Source of the DNA: JBNJFY01 sp051747265
GTDB lineage: Bacteria > Bacteroidota > Rhodothermia > Balneolales > Balneolaceae
Assembly: GCA_051747265.1 (NCBI GenBank)
Contig: JBNJFY010000001.1
Coordinates: forward strand, 1,025,570-1,089,569
DNA length: 64,000 bases
Reading direction: 5' to 3'
Numbering within the stretch: the stretch's first letter is position 1; each line of letters begins with the position of its first letter. A model generated the notes under the pieces. The model was not told the DNA's origin and made no database searches. It saw only the letters and a list, made by a program, of their open reading frames with translations. Position numbers and translations under genes: made by a program. Below are positions 1 through 7,702 of this stretch, one piece after another.

Positions 1-2
1 AC

Positions 3-341
3 CGAAAGAAACTGGCTTTTATCGCGGCCATTCTAACCGATCCACAGATCCTATTTCTGGATGAACCTTTTGAAAGCGTAGATGTGATCTCCATCCGCCG
101 GATGAAAAACCTGATGCACCGGTTGAAGGAAAATGGGGTGACCATCTTCATCACCAGTCACATTTTGGAGATCGTGGAAAACCTGTGTGACGACATCGCC
201 ATTCTGCACGAGGGGAACATCATCGCCTACCTGGATTCGGCCTCCCGGGCCGAGCTGGAGCAACAATCCTCTCTCGCTGAAATCTTCGAGCAATACGTGG
301 CCGTGGATGAGCAAGACGAAGAACTACTGAGCTGGATTTAA
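3..341 (+). CDS. ABC transporter ATP-binding subunit, C-terminal part (truncated by window edge)
   Basis: Open reading frame entering from the left edge; 112 codons before the TAA at 339-341. It shows the second half of an ABC nucleotide-binding domain: a Walker B strand LFLDEP at residues 17-22 of the visible part, a D-loop region just after it (ESVD), and the H-switch histidine in FITSH (residue 53). The Walker A, Q-loop and most of the signature lie outside the window; the leading RKKLAFIAAI is the helix after the signature. The C-terminal extension is acidic and short. This layout fits the ATPases that power ABC-2 type exporters, which energise a separate membrane permease at the cytoplasmic face. 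The substrate cannot be told and the partner permease is not visible. Confidence 0.9.
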   Translation, partial: RKKLAFIAAILTDPQILFLDEPFESVDVISIRRMKNLMHRLKENGVTIFITSHILEIVENLCDDIAILHEGNIIAYLDSASRAELEQQSSLAEIFEQYVAVDEQDEELLSWI

Positions 342-512
342 CAGTGGGTCAGTGCTTCAGTGGGTCAGTGTGTCAAAGTGGGGTATTAATGGTTTGTAAT
401 CTTGGGAAAGGCCTATAATATCTAGCCTATTCGTCTAATACTGTGCTTGGTTGACTAGCCCTTTGTCACACTGAAGCACTGACACACTGACACACTGATT
501 ACTGATCACTGA
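342..512. repeat. Inverted tandem-repeat element, CAGTGTGT type (locus 1)
   Basis: Left arm at about 342-377 is built of CAGTGGGT / CAGTGCTT / CAGTGTGT units. The right arm at about 462-512 carries the complementary units (CACTGAAG, CACTGACA). The arms are separated by roughly 84 AT-rich bases. The locus lies between converging genes, and its right end overlaps the last codons of the small gene at 506-754. The same arm type recurs at 43858-44053. Confidence 0.7.
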
Positions 513-754
513 TTCGTAGGCACGATCTTTCCATCTGGTGTAATCCGCTCATTGGGCCCAGGCTCTTCGGTGGGGAAATCGCCGATGGGCACGCCATCCT
601 GCCGATCAAAAGGAACGTAGTGGTTGTGGGTTCCGTGGGGAATGGCTTTATAAGGCTTTTCGATAAACAGGCCCAGGGAATCGGCCACCGCGAATCCGGC
701 GATGATGAATACGGCGATGATGAAGATGTACTTAATTAGATTTTTACGGGACAT
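506..754 (-). CDS. Small membrane-anchored hypothetical protein (82 aa)
   Basis: An 82-residue protein with an ATG start at 754. Residues about 8-30 form one strongly hydrophobic helix (IFIIAVFIIAGFAVADSLG), which reads as an N-terminal membrane anchor or uncleaved signal. The remainder is short, polar and rich in Pro, His and Gly, so it probably sits on the periplasmic side. I do not recognise a family. It stands alone between a repeat element and a toxin-antitoxin remnant. The coding case rests on frame length and the signal-anchor composition only. Confidence 0.55.
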   Translation of the reverse strand: MSRKNLIKYIFIIAVFIIAGFAVADSLGLFIEKPYKAIPHGTHNHYVPFDRQDGVPIGDFPTEEPGPNERITPDGKIVPTNQ

Positions 755-795
755 TTAATAAATGATTTTAGGTGATGCTTCGAAAAAGGTAATGA

Positions 796-1096
796 TCAAT
801 CTGACAATTTGCTTTCATCCAGCTGTTTCCGAGAATAAAATACAGTTAAAATTTCAATCATTTCTTTATTCACTCTATAAACAATTCTGTAATTGCTGAT
901 AATAAGTTCTCGTATTTTTTCATCAGCTATTTCAGGAACGTTTCTACCGCTCTTCGGAAATTTCCTGAGTTGATCGACACTGTTATAAAGTCGATTGATA
1001 AAGACTTTCGCGACGACTCTTGAGTCATGGCTTATATAATTAAAAATATTTCTAAGGTCATCGATGGCTTGGGGGGGGGCAGCGAATTGCTACCAT
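796..1096 (-). pseudogene. ParE/RelE-type toxin, frameshifted in a G9 (C9) homopolymer
   Basis: Reading the minus strand from the ATG at 1096, which overlaps the antitoxin stop, gives MVAIRC and then runs into nine C (G at 1071-1079 on the plus strand) and a stop a few codons later. Dropping one C restores a continuous ParE/RelE-like protein: QAIDDLRNIFNYIS, then LRKFPKSGRNVPE and RELIISNYRIVYRV, ending at a TGA at 796-798. The span is 301 bases, one more than a multiple of three, which confirms a single-base shift. The family are ribosome- or gyrase-directed toxins neutralised by the co-transcribed antitoxin. The tract could be a true inactivation, a phase-variable switch or a base-calling error. 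The family call is firm on the fold motifs; the target is not known. Confidence 0.8.
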
Positions 1097-1275
1097 TCCT
1101 CAATTTTCTTTTTGACCTCTTCATGCTCAACTAAATTGCCCTTTTCAGCTTGATCCAAGCCGGTTTGGATTTTTTGAAGAATGTAAACCCGCTCCATGAT
1201 ATCATCGTAAGAAGCTTCATCTGGAAGCTCTTTAATGCTATCCAAAACTCTTTTTTTAATTGATGTACCAGCCAT
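1090..1275 (-). CDS. Antitoxin of a ParE/RelE-type toxin-antitoxin pair (61 aa)
   Basis: A 61-residue, charged, mostly helical protein starting at the ATG at 1275. The C-terminal half (LDQAEKGNLVEHEEVKKKIEEW) is the pattern of small antitoxins that precede ParE/RelE toxins; the N-terminal half (ELPDEASYDDIMERVYILQKI) is a typical addiction-module component. Its stop codon overlaps the start of the downstream toxin frame by a few bases, the usual translational coupling of such pairs. The family role is to bind and block the toxin and to repress the shared promoter. The gene itself is intact although the toxin is frameshifted. Confidence 0.8.
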   Translation of the reverse strand: MAGTSIKKRVLDSIKELPDEASYDDIMERVYILQKIQTGLDQAEKGNLVEHEEVKKKIEEW

Positions 1276-1308
1276 AATCGTTTCACGATTTTACGTTTAT
1301 TTTTTAAA

Positions 1309-1436
1309 GAGGGCTTTGCAAAACCTTTCGAAATTTATTCGGTCATGGCAAGATGTAGTAATAATCACCGTTTACACAATCTAATCAGGGGATTGCCGCA
1401 CTACGTTCGCAATGACAGGTAGTTTTGTAAAGCCCT
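1309..1436. repeat. MITE-like 130-bp element, copy 1
   Basis: Starts with GAGGGCTTTGCAAAAC and ends with its near inverted complement, giving terminal inverted repeats of about 16 bp. The interior has a second hairpin (ATTGCCGCACTACG...GCAATGAC). No coding capacity. Three close copies lie at 4491-4619, 39753-39882 and 57043-57172, all in the same orientation. Confidence 0.85.
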
Positions 1437-1531
1437 TTTAAACGCTAAGAATTCAACGAGAGTATTCCCAATCCAACATTCTATAATACCAATCAAATTG
1501 AATTCTCTTAATTAAAAGCTATTTACCCCAT

Positions 1532-2395
1532 CTATTTAAATATCAATTCAGCAACCAAACTATTCTCATGGTAATACGTCATTAAATTTTCCGATCTCTT
1601 CCACAGCTTTTGCCAATAGCGAACCGCGAATTCAATCTGATTGACCTTATTCAGCGAATCCAGGTGCAACTGCATGGTACTGTTGTAAAAGCGAAACCGG
1701 ATACGAATATCGTGGTTGCCTACCGCACCGGTATTGGTATTCACCGACCAGCGACGCAAGGACATCAGCGGAGCCACTGAAATCTGCTCATCATCCACCA
1801 TGATGATATCGGTGGGCAGGATCCAGACGCCGGGAGCCAAGGTGGCGCGCTTCTCACGTAGCCACTTATATCCCACATATCCGGCCGCTCCCCATACCGA
1901 GGCCCCGGCTATGGATACGAAAACCCAGTCCCACATGCTAAATGGCCATCCTAACATGAAAGGCAGAAATGCTAAAAACGAGGCACTGATACCCAATATG
2001 ACCATGTAATTTCGCATCGAGTCCCGGGGAATAAACAGTTGATCTTGCTGGTCGGACTCTCTTCGTTTATTGAGCTCTTCAATCAACTGATCGGGAAGAT
2101 CATCGATGGAAAAAACTTGCAACGAAGCCTGCTTGAACCGCTGCTCCTGTTGATGGCGCTGCTTTCGGATCCGGTAGGCATGATCGCCCAGCGCATTGCT
2201 TTCGGTTAACGTACGGTAGGCTTTCTGGATCAGTGAAAACCGGTCATTGACTTCCTTCCATTGCGTATCGTTGGCACCTACAGCCACCCGGTCGGGATGC
2301 AACTGCCGTACTTTAGCCTTGTAGGCATCCTTGATCTCCTGCTGGGAAGCGGTAACCTCCAGCTCCAGTAATTGGAAGGCTTTCTCAGTACGCAT
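1532..2395 (-). CDS. J-domain (DnaJ-like) membrane protein (287 aa)
   Basis: Residues 1 to about 68 form a J domain with the invariant HPD tripeptide at 33-35 and the flanking helices (IKDAYKAKVRQL and VNDRFSLIQKAYRTL). A charged linker rich in Gln and Arg follows. Two hydrophobic helices at about 130-150 and 156-178 make it membrane-bound, with a soluble C-terminal domain of about 100 residues that I do not recognise. J domains stimulate the ATPase of DnaK-type chaperones, so this protein probably recruits Hsp70 to the inner membrane. It lacks the Gly/Phe region and zinc finger of true DnaJ, so it is a specialised co-chaperone. It starts 74 bases past the Lrp gene stop on the same strand. 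Confidence 0.85.
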   Translation of the reverse strand: MRTEKAFQLLELEVTASQQEIKDAYKAKVRQLHPDRVAVGANDTQWKEVNDRFSLIQKAYRTLTESNALGDHAYRIRKQRHQQEQRFKQASLQVFSIDDLPDQLIEELNKRRESDQQDQLFIPRDSMRNYMVILGISASFLAFLPFMLGWPFSMWDWVFVSIAGASVWGAAGYVGYKWLREKRATLAPGVWILPTDIIMVDDEQISVAPLMSLRRWSVNTNTGAVGNHDIRIRFRFYNSTMQLHLDSLNKVNQIEFAVRYWQKLWKRSENLMTYYHENSLVAELIFK

Positions 2396-2469
2396 GCGCT
2401 TGGATCACAGCGATTTTATGAATGAATACATAGTAGTTATGAAAGGTAATCAGATATCCAACCGAAATA

Positions 2470-2955
2470 TCATGGATTTGTTGTGGGCAAACCAATCTGC
2501 AGAGGTCGGTTTATACTCTCTTCCAGTGAAACCAATGTTTCGGTTCGAGAAATTCCCTCTATCGGCTGGATGGTATCGTGCAGTACTTCTTTTAGATGAT
2601 GAGTATCCCGGCACACCACTTTTACAAACATGGAGTAGGTCCCCGTAGTATAGTGACAATTCACCACCTCGGGAATCTCCCGCAGCTGTTCCAGCACTTG
2701 ATCGTAGAGGGCGCTTCGAATCAAAAAAACGCCCAGGAAAGCGGTCACGTCATATCCTAGTGCCGTGGGATTAATGCTCAACTGACTGCCTTCGATAATT
2801 CCGGCCTCTTCCATCTTTTTAACCCGCACATGCACGGTTCCCGGAGACACATGCACTTTCTGCGCGATTTCGGTAAACGGAAGACGGGTATTTTCCATCA
2901 ACAGCTGTAAGATCTGCCGATCTACATTATCAATCTCATAATTTGAGGGACTCAT
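2470..2955 (-). CDS. Lrp/AsnC family transcriptional regulator
   Basis: 161 residues from the ATG at 2955; a longer TTG start three codons upstream (2964) is possible. The N-terminal helix-turn-helix reads DNVDRQILQLLMENTRLPFT then VSPGTVHVRVKKMEEAGII. The C-terminal part is the alpha-beta RAM domain (NPTALGYDVTAFLGVFL, VNCHYTTGTYSMFVKVVC). The family are small-ligand-responsive regulators, often of amino-acid metabolism, that assemble as dimers to octamers. A palindrome about 65-90 bp upstream is a candidate operator for self-regulation. No clear target operon is adjacent. Confidence 0.92.
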   Translation of the reverse strand: MSPSNYEIDNVDRQILQLLMENTRLPFTEIAQKVHVSPGTVHVRVKKMEEAGIIEGSQLSINPTALGYDVTAFLGVFLIRSALYDQVLEQLREIPEVVNCHYTTGTYSMFVKVVCRDTHHLKEVLHDTIQPIEGISRTETLVSLEESINRPLQIGLPTTNP

Positions 2956-3016
2956 GGCGATCAATTTTTGAAATTACTATATCGAAAACACCCCAATTTT
3001 ATCAATTCCTTAAATT

Positions 3017-3045
3017 ATTGCCAATTTATTTGAATTATTGGCAAC
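3017..3045. promoter_or_regulatory. Palindrome upstream of the Lrp/AsnC gene
   Basis: Arms ATTGCCAAT (3017-3025) and ATTGGCAA (3037-3044) flank an AT-rich 11-bp centre, and another TGGCAAT follows at 3051. It lies between the Lrp/AsnC start and the candidate RNA gene that runs the other way, so it could serve either promoter. Placement suggests an operator, possibly autoregulatory; no direct evidence. Confidence 0.45.
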
Positions 3046-3114
3046 TAATGTGGCAATCACCTATCATATAAACAGTTCTTTAAGGGACTGAGCAAGTTCC
3101 GAGAGGCTACACAT

Positions 3115-3259
3115 TGTAGGGTGATGGAAGAGTCCGAGGCAATGGACGTGGCAGACATACCCACCGGTCACGTGGGCGGAGAAAGGGGAAAAACCTGGGC
3201 TACCCTCAAACAAGTATCCAGGCTAACTGCTCCGTGGAGGTTCGAGTCCTCCCCCTACA
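3115..3259 (+). ncRNA. Candidate structured RNA with tRNA-like T arm
   Basis: A non-coding stretch between divergent genes folds by eye into several helices. TGTAGGG (3115-3121) can pair with CCCTACA (3253-3259) like a 7-bp acceptor stem. GGAGG-TTCGAGT-CCTCC (3236-3252) is a perfect 5-bp, 7-nt-loop T arm directly stacked on it. Inner hairpins include GTCC...GGAC near 3131 and CCCAC...GTGGG near 3160, plus CCTGG...CCAGG near 3194. A strong terminator hairpin follows at 3268-3304. At about 145 nt it is too long for a plain tRNA and lacks the conserved 5' end and tag of tmRNA, so I cannot name it. A tRNA-mimic such as a bacterial Y RNA, or a rearranged tRNA/tmRNA, are possibilities. Confidence 0.5.
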
Positions 3260-3267
3260 GCTACTAT

Positions 3268-3306
3268 AAAGACGATCGTCGATGGACTATCGACGATCGT
3301 CTTTAA
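3268..3306. terminator. Bidirectional terminator hairpin
   Basis: Perfect 16-bp stem AAAGACGATCGTCGAT / ATCGACGATCGTCTTT around a 5-base loop, with an A-run before and a T-run after. It sits between the candidate RNA and the converging ankyrin gene, whose stop it touches. The CGATCGTC core also occurs in the nested arms of the repeat loci at 37744 and 52565. Confidence 0.8.
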
Positions 3307-4011
3307 TTATAGATTATCGATGTAGTCGGCGACTTCCGCGTATCCGTTTTCGCGGGCCAAGTCGGCGGCGGTTTGGCCGTCATTATTAGTAACCGCTGGA
3401 TTAGCTCCTTGATCCAACAGAATGGTTACAATCTCCTGATGTCCGAATTTAGCAGCGGCCATCAATGGGGTTTCTCCATCCTGAGTGGCTACTTGTACAT
3501 TCGCCTTATTAATGATCAGAAAGTTGACAATGGGTGTTTGGCCAAAAAATGAGGCCAAGTAGAGCGCTGTACGGTTCGATTTGGTTCGGGCATCGATATC
3601 AGCTCCCGAGGCGGCGAGTTTTTTAACCGCATCCAAATGGCCGTAGCGAGCAGCGTAAATCAAGGAAGTGTACCCATCCACATCGGTAGCCTCCACTTGA
3701 GCGCCCTTATCGATGAGCAGCTCAATCATATCTACATGCCCCCACATAGCGGCCAACATCAGTGCACTGTAATTACGAGCCGAACGCTCATTAACGTCCG
3801 CGCCTTGTTCAATCAGGTCGCGAGCCAGCGCGGTATTACCATCCTTTGCCTGGTACATCAGATCGGTCAGGTTTACCCATTTGGGTATATGTTGCGCGTT
3901 GGAATGAGCCGGCAACATCAGAGCCAGTATCATCAATACAGCCCAACCCATCCACACCTTTTTTAGTTTTGATGGGATAGCCAACCTAGGATGTACTGTC
4001 TGATGTACCAT
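3307..4011 (-). CDS. Exported ankyrin-repeat protein (234 aa)
   Basis: An N-terminal signal sequence (hydrophobic WAVLMILALMLPAHSNAQ, cleavage near residue 39) is followed by about five ankyrin repeats. The repeat pattern is clear: ALMLAAMWGHVDMIELLIDK, SLIYAARYGHLDAVKKL, ALYLASFFGQTPIVNFLI, PLMAAAKFGHQEIVTILL, then AADLARENGYAEVADYI. Ankyrin repeats form a concave protein-binding surface, so this is likely a periplasmic adaptor; the partner is unknown. It ends against a bidirectional terminator and lies 14 bp downstream of the TerB-like gene on the same strand, so the two probably form an operon. Confidence 0.88.
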   Translation of the reverse strand: MVHQTVHPRLAIPSKLKKVWMGWAVLMILALMLPAHSNAQHIPKWVNLTDLMYQAKDGNTALARDLIEQGADVNERSARNYSALMLAAMWGHVDMIELLIDKGAQVEATDVDGYTSLIYAARYGHLDAVKKLAASGADIDARTKSNRTALYLASFFGQTPIVNFLIINKANVQVATQDGETPLMAAAKFGHQEIVTILLDQGANPAVTNNDGQTAADLARENGYAEVADYIDNL

Positions 4012-4025
4012 ACGTAGAAGGTTAA

Positions 4026-4388
4026 TTAAGCATCCATTCCAAATTCTTTTCGCAACCGATCAATTTTTTCCTGCTCAAGGTCCGAAATTTTATTATCCGC
4101 CTCAGCCACAAATTCCAATAGGGCTACCGCAGACTCTTTTTTGTGGTGATCAAAGTTTTCAACTGCCCACGATACCGCGTCTTCAATCAGTTGATCAATG
4201 CTTTCCGTACTCAACCCATTAATATGGGTCAGCGTATCGTGGAAATAATCTTCCTGATTGTACGAGAGCGTATCCAGTGCCTCTTCTACCGATTTATTCT
4301 CTTCATATTCAATATGCCCATCGGCTCCGGCTACCCAATAAATCAATACGTCGATGACCGATTCCGGACCAAACTCAAATGAACTCAT
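4026..4388 (-). CDS. TerB-like helical protein (120 aa)
   Basis: A 120-residue acidic, all-helical protein. The pattern GADGHIEYEENKSVEEAL near the N-terminus and LLEFVAEADNKISDLEQEKIDRL near the C-terminus is the double acidic motif seen in TerB-like (tellurite-resistance fold) proteins, which bind metal at paired acidic loops. No signal peptide, so cytoplasmic. It is the first gene of a probable two-gene operon with the exported ankyrin protein. The family assignment rests on the motif pattern alone. Confidence 0.6.
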   Translation of the reverse strand: MSSFEFGPESVIDVLIYWVAGADGHIEYEENKSVEEALDTLSYNQEDYFHDTLTHINGLSTESIDQLIEDAVSWAVENFDHHKKESAVALLEFVAEADNKISDLEQEKIDRLRKEFGMDA

Positions 4389-4490
4389 ATAATGTGATTG
4401 CTATATCGATTTTAGTATATGTTTCTATTCATGAAATACGCAGGCCATACCAATTTTTCAAATGGTAGCGGCTTTTAATTTCAACCATAG

Positions 4491-4619
4491 GAGGGCTTTG
4501 CAAAACCTTCCGAAATTTATTCGGTCATGCCAAGATGTAGTAACAATCACCGTTTACACAATCTAATCAGGGGATTGCCGCACTACGTTCGCAATGACAG
4601 GTAGTTTTGCGAAGCCCTC
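4491..4619. repeat. MITE-like 130-bp element, copy 2
   Basis: Same terminal inverted repeats as copy 1 (GAGGGCTTTGC... / ...GCGAAGCCCTC). It separates the TerB-like and GAF genes. Its right end stops 7 bp from the GAF gene stop codon. Confidence 0.88.
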
Positions 4620-4626
4620 CATAGGC

Positions 4627-5100
4627 CTAATACAGTTTTGCTATCCGTTCGCATAAATTCTCTAGTAGCTCACGATGTTCATCCGTGATGGAATCTTTGG
4701 TATGGGAATCGATATCCAATTCCCCGATCACCTCATCCCCCTTCATGATGGGGACTACAATTTCCGCGTTCACATGAATGCTACAGGATAGATAATTATC
4801 AGCTTTACTCACATCCTGAACCACAAACGTTTCTTTGGTCTCCGCTGCTTGTCCACAAATACCGCGTCCAAATGGAATGCGTGTGTGATCGGTGGGATCA
4901 CCGACATAAGGCCCAAGTACCAATTCCCGTTCCGCTTCCGGATCCACCATATAAAATCCGGTCCAGTCAAATATTTCAACTTCCTCATCCAAGAGTTCGC
5001 AGATATGCTGTAATTTATCTTCCCGATCTTGGTCGGAATCCAAAATGGACTGAGCTCGCTGCAATATCTCCGAATGTGTGGCCGTCTGTTGTTTATTCAT
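4627..5100 (-). CDS. GAF-domain protein, free methionine-(R)-sulfoxide reductase-like
   Basis: I start the gene at the ATG at 5100 (157 aa) because the frame upstream is poor and the family begins here. It is a single GAF domain: FDWTGFYMVDPEAERELVLGP, then IPFGRGICGQAAE, then NAEIVVPIMKGDEVIGELDID. These match the free methionine-R-sulfoxide reductases, which repair oxidised free methionine in the cytosol. Two of the family's three cysteines are visible (GICG and LSCS); the earlier one in the segment before IPFGRG is replaced (DPTDHTR). The catalytic cycle may therefore differ, or the protein may only bind a ligand. It lies alone, upstream of a MITE-like repeat. Confidence 0.8.
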   Translation of the reverse strand: MNKQQTATHSEILQRAQSILDSDQDREDKLQHICELLDEEVEIFDWTGFYMVDPEAERELVLGPYVGDPTDHTRIPFGRGICGQAAETKETFVVQDVSKADNYLSCSIHVNAEIVVPIMKGDEVIGELDIDSHTKDSITDEHRELLENLCERIAKLY

Positions 5101-5270
5101 GATGTTGCAATAATTACCTGAGTATCTCTTAATTTGATGTCTACGTGGAAAATACCGTTTATCAAGGGGGATACGCCAATGTTTCCCTGCAAAGGTATGT
5201 AAAAACAACGCGATATTACACAGGGGTCTATCGCATCACCCATAACTACTAAACTGTAAAGGCTTCTTTC

Positions 5271-5945
5271 ATGGAAGATTTCTTCAGTTCGGTATTTAGT
5301 GCCAATGCCGCACTATTTACTCCTTTGAGCCTGCTTTTGGCCAGTTACACATCCATTTTTTCTATTGCCAATCCATTGGCGGCAATGCCCGTTTTTCTTT
5401 CGCTTACCGAAGATAATACCAATGAAGAGCGCCAAGAACTCTCCAAATGGGCCAGCAGTTACATGTTTATAATTCTGCTTGTATTCCTATTGGCCGGAAC
5501 CTACATCCTGAAATTTTTCGGCATTAGTCTGCCTGGGATTCGTATCGCCGGTGGACTGATGATTATTCGGGCCGCCTACTCAATGTTAAGTCCGGAAGAA
5601 CATGGTGAAAAGCTTACTGATGAAGACAAAGCCGCCGCCCGGCAAAAAGAGGACATCTCCTTTAGTCCCCTGGCTATGCCTCTGCTATCCGGTCCAGGCA
5701 GCATTGCGGTGGTGATTAGTTTGGCCTCTCAAGCCACTGGTGTGGTGGACTATATCGTGATATCGGTTTCCATTTTCCTGGTTGCCCTTACTTCATATCT
5801 GGTCTTGCGGGTAGCACCAGCTGCGGTAAAATACATAGGGCAAACCGGTATGACCGTTATGACCCGCATGATGGGGTTCATCGCCTTAGCCATTGGGGTT
5901 CAATTTATTATTAATGGAATAGGCGCCTTCTTCGAACTTACCTGA
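5271..5945 (+). CDS. MarC family integral membrane protein (UPF0056)
   Basis: 224 residues with six hydrophobic segments. Family hallmarks are the N-terminal IANPLAAMPVFLSLT segment, GLMIIRAAYSML in the middle, and the matching half FSPLAMPLLSGPGSIAVVISL. The two NP/GP-containing halves reflect the internal pseudo-repeat of MarC proteins. The family sits in the inner membrane and its substrate is not established, despite the old link to multiple antibiotic resistance. Start is the ATG at 5271. It is followed 77 bp later by the CDGSH gene on the same strand. Confidence 0.9.
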   Translation: MEDFFSSVFSANAALFTPLSLLLASYTSIFSIANPLAAMPVFLSLTEDNTNEERQELSKWASSYMFIILLVFLLAGTYILKFFGISLPGIRIAGGLMIIRAAYSMLSPEEHGEKLTDEDKAAARQKEDISFSPLAMPLLSGPGSIAVVISLASQATGVVDYIVISVSIFLVALTSYLVLRVAPAAVKYIGQTGMTVMTRMMGFIALAIGVQFIINGIGAFFELT

Positions 5946-6022
5946 TCGGTTTTCGGTTGTAGGTTACCCAATTTTTCAGAAGATTTAACTGCAAAATCAG
6001 TTTTCATCACAAAATCACTACT

Positions 6023-6259
6023 ATGGCAGATCCCAAAATTGCACAGAAAAAGCCTTTTGTAATGGATATTGAACCCGGCCGCTACGCTTGGTGCGCTTGC
6101 GGACAATCCGATAATCAGCCCTATTGCGACGGTTCACACAAAGGCACCGAATTCAAACCCATCATTGAGGATATCGAAGAAGAAAAGCGTGTGGCTTGGT
6201 GCGGATGCAAACATAGTGGAAGCAAACCCTATTGCGACGGCTCACATAAGCAACTTTAA
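6023..6259 (+). CDS. Twin CDGSH iron-sulfur protein (78 aa)
   Basis: Two complete CDGSH-type cluster sites in 78 residues: C24, C26, C35, H39 and C60, C62, C71, H75, each with the PYCDGSH core. Each site ligates a [2Fe-2S] cluster through three Cys and one His. No membrane helix or targeting signal is present, so it is a soluble bacterial two-site form. Family members are thought to act in electron transfer or redox sensing. It precedes an FAD-dependent oxidoreductase by 46 bp on the same strand, which could be its redox partner; that link is inference. Confidence 0.93.
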   Translation: MADPKIAQKKPFVMDIEPGRYAWCACGQSDNQPYCDGSHKGTEFKPIIEDIEEEKRVAWCGCKHSGSKPYCDGSHKQL

Positions 6260-6305
6260 ACAAGTTGCATTTTCGGCATGACGCCGGTCACTTAACTCTT
6301 TCAGT

Positions 6306-7535
6306 TTGGCAACACGATCTGCGGATCTTTTACTAATCGGGGGTGGTCACGCACTCCTCCCCGTCATACACCGTGCTCCTCACTGGTTCAGCGAGCACCC
6401 CAATGTTAAAATTACATTGATTTCAGAGCATCCGCTCTTTTACTACTCCGGCATGATCCCCGAATATCTGGGTGGAGTGTACTCTAAATCCCAAGTAACG
6501 CTGGATCTAAAGCAGATCTGCGCGCGATTGGGCATCGAGTTTGTCGCTGACCGAGTCGTTTCATTGAATACCGACCAGCGTTCGGTGACTACCCAGGCGG
6601 GGGCTACCCACAGCGCATCGTTGATGGTTTTTGATATTGGCGGGCACTCGCCCTACGTACCGGAAAGCCCCTCCATTACACCGGTGAAACCCCTCCACCG
6701 GTTGGAGCAGATCGAGCATCAGCTGGAAGAACTGCTATATGAATCCCCTACTCCGTCTGCTGAGAAACACGAGTGGATCATTGTGGGCGGTGGTGCAGCT
6801 GGGGTGGAATTAGCGCTGAATATCAGCGCGCGGGTCAGAGCCCATCAAAAACAGCAAGATTTCAAACTGACCCTACTGGAAGCCTCTAACCGGCTACTGC
6901 ATCAATTTCCGTCCGGACTTTCAGATCACGTATCTGAAATACTGCGACAGCGCGGGGTAGAAATTCGCTTAAAACGAAAAGCCCAATCTCAGTCCGATCA
7001 CCAGATCAAGCTAGATGACCAACATTCCATTGCTTACGATGTAGCGTTATGGGCTACCGGCACCCGGGGACAAGCCTTATTTGCCAACGCCGGATTAGAA
7101 TGCGACGACCACGACTTTGTGTGGGTAGATCAAACTTTGCAATATCCTCAACATCCCTGGTTATTGGCGGCAGGCGATTGTGCCCGCATCAATCAAGCGC
7201 CCACCTTGGGTCGGGTAGGCGTTCACGCCGTCAAACAGGGGCACACGCTTACCGAAAATGTAGACCGGTTACTGCAAGCCACCATGCAAAGACAACCATT
7301 GGGTGAGGTTCACTTACAGCCCTTTAAACCCTATCCCTGGGCCCCCTTGATCCTATCCACCGGCGACCGGCAGGGATTATGGACCACCGATCGCCAATGG
7401 CTGCGCGGCGCACCCATTTTGCGGCTCAAACATTTCCTGGATCTCCGCTGGATCGAACAGTACTACAGCAAAGCCATGCCCCAAACCACCTGGTGGGAAA
7501 AATGGCATTTGCGAAATGCCACCACATCTGCTTAA
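6306..7535 (+). CDS. FAD-dependent pyridine nucleotide-disulphide oxidoreductase (NDH-2-like)
   Basis: 409 residues starting at a TTG; no ATG or GTG occurs between it and the upstream in-frame TGA (6279), so TTG is the best start. The first Rossmann motif LLLIGGGHA (residues 9-17) binds FAD and a second, IIVGGGAAGVELAL near 160, binds NAD(P)H. A third conserved stretch, LLAAGDCARI, is the C-terminal flavin-contact motif. The architecture matches type II NADH dehydrogenases and the oxidoreductase domain fused to selenophosphate synthase in some species. The electron acceptor cannot be told. Gene order with the twin-CDGSH protein suggests a redox pair. Confidence 0.85.
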   Translation: MATRSADLLLIGGGHALLPVIHRAPHWFSEHPNVKITLISEHPLFYYSGMIPEYLGGVYSKSQVTLDLKQICARLGIEFVADRVVSLNTDQRSVTTQAGATHSASLMVFDIGGHSPYVPESPSITPVKPLHRLEQIEHQLEELLYESPTPSAEKHEWIIVGGGAAGVELALNISARVRAHQKQQDFKLTLLEASNRLLHQFPSGLSDHVSEILRQRGVEIRLKRKAQSQSDHQIKLDDQHSIAYDVALWATGTRGQALFANAGLECDDHDFVWVDQTLQYPQHPWLLAAGDCARINQAPTLGRVGVHAVKQGHTLTENVDRLLQATMQRQPLGEVHLQPFKPYPWAPLILSTGDRQGLWTTDRQWLRGAPILRLKHFLDLRWIEQYYSKAMPQTTWWEKWHLRNATTSA

Positions 7536-7702
7536 CTGCAATCTTACATTCTTTAAAGGTGAACGTGAGGGACAAATCCTATATTCACCAAAAAATCACG
7601 TCCCTTTTCTTGTGGTCTATTAATTACCCGATGAATTGCTAACCAAACTGAGGTCCTGTTCTGGAAACCATTGAATACGCCTTAAACGCTTTTTCTGCCT
7701 TC

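Noticed and set aside
3236..3259. Ordinary tRNA gene
   Set aside because: T arm and acceptor stem fit, but about 115 nt separate the 5' acceptor strand from the T arm with no anticodon arm.
3121..3306. Small plus-strand protein in the RNA region
   Set aside because: The frame crosses the T arm and the terminator hairpin and has no ribosome-binding site; structure explains the region better.
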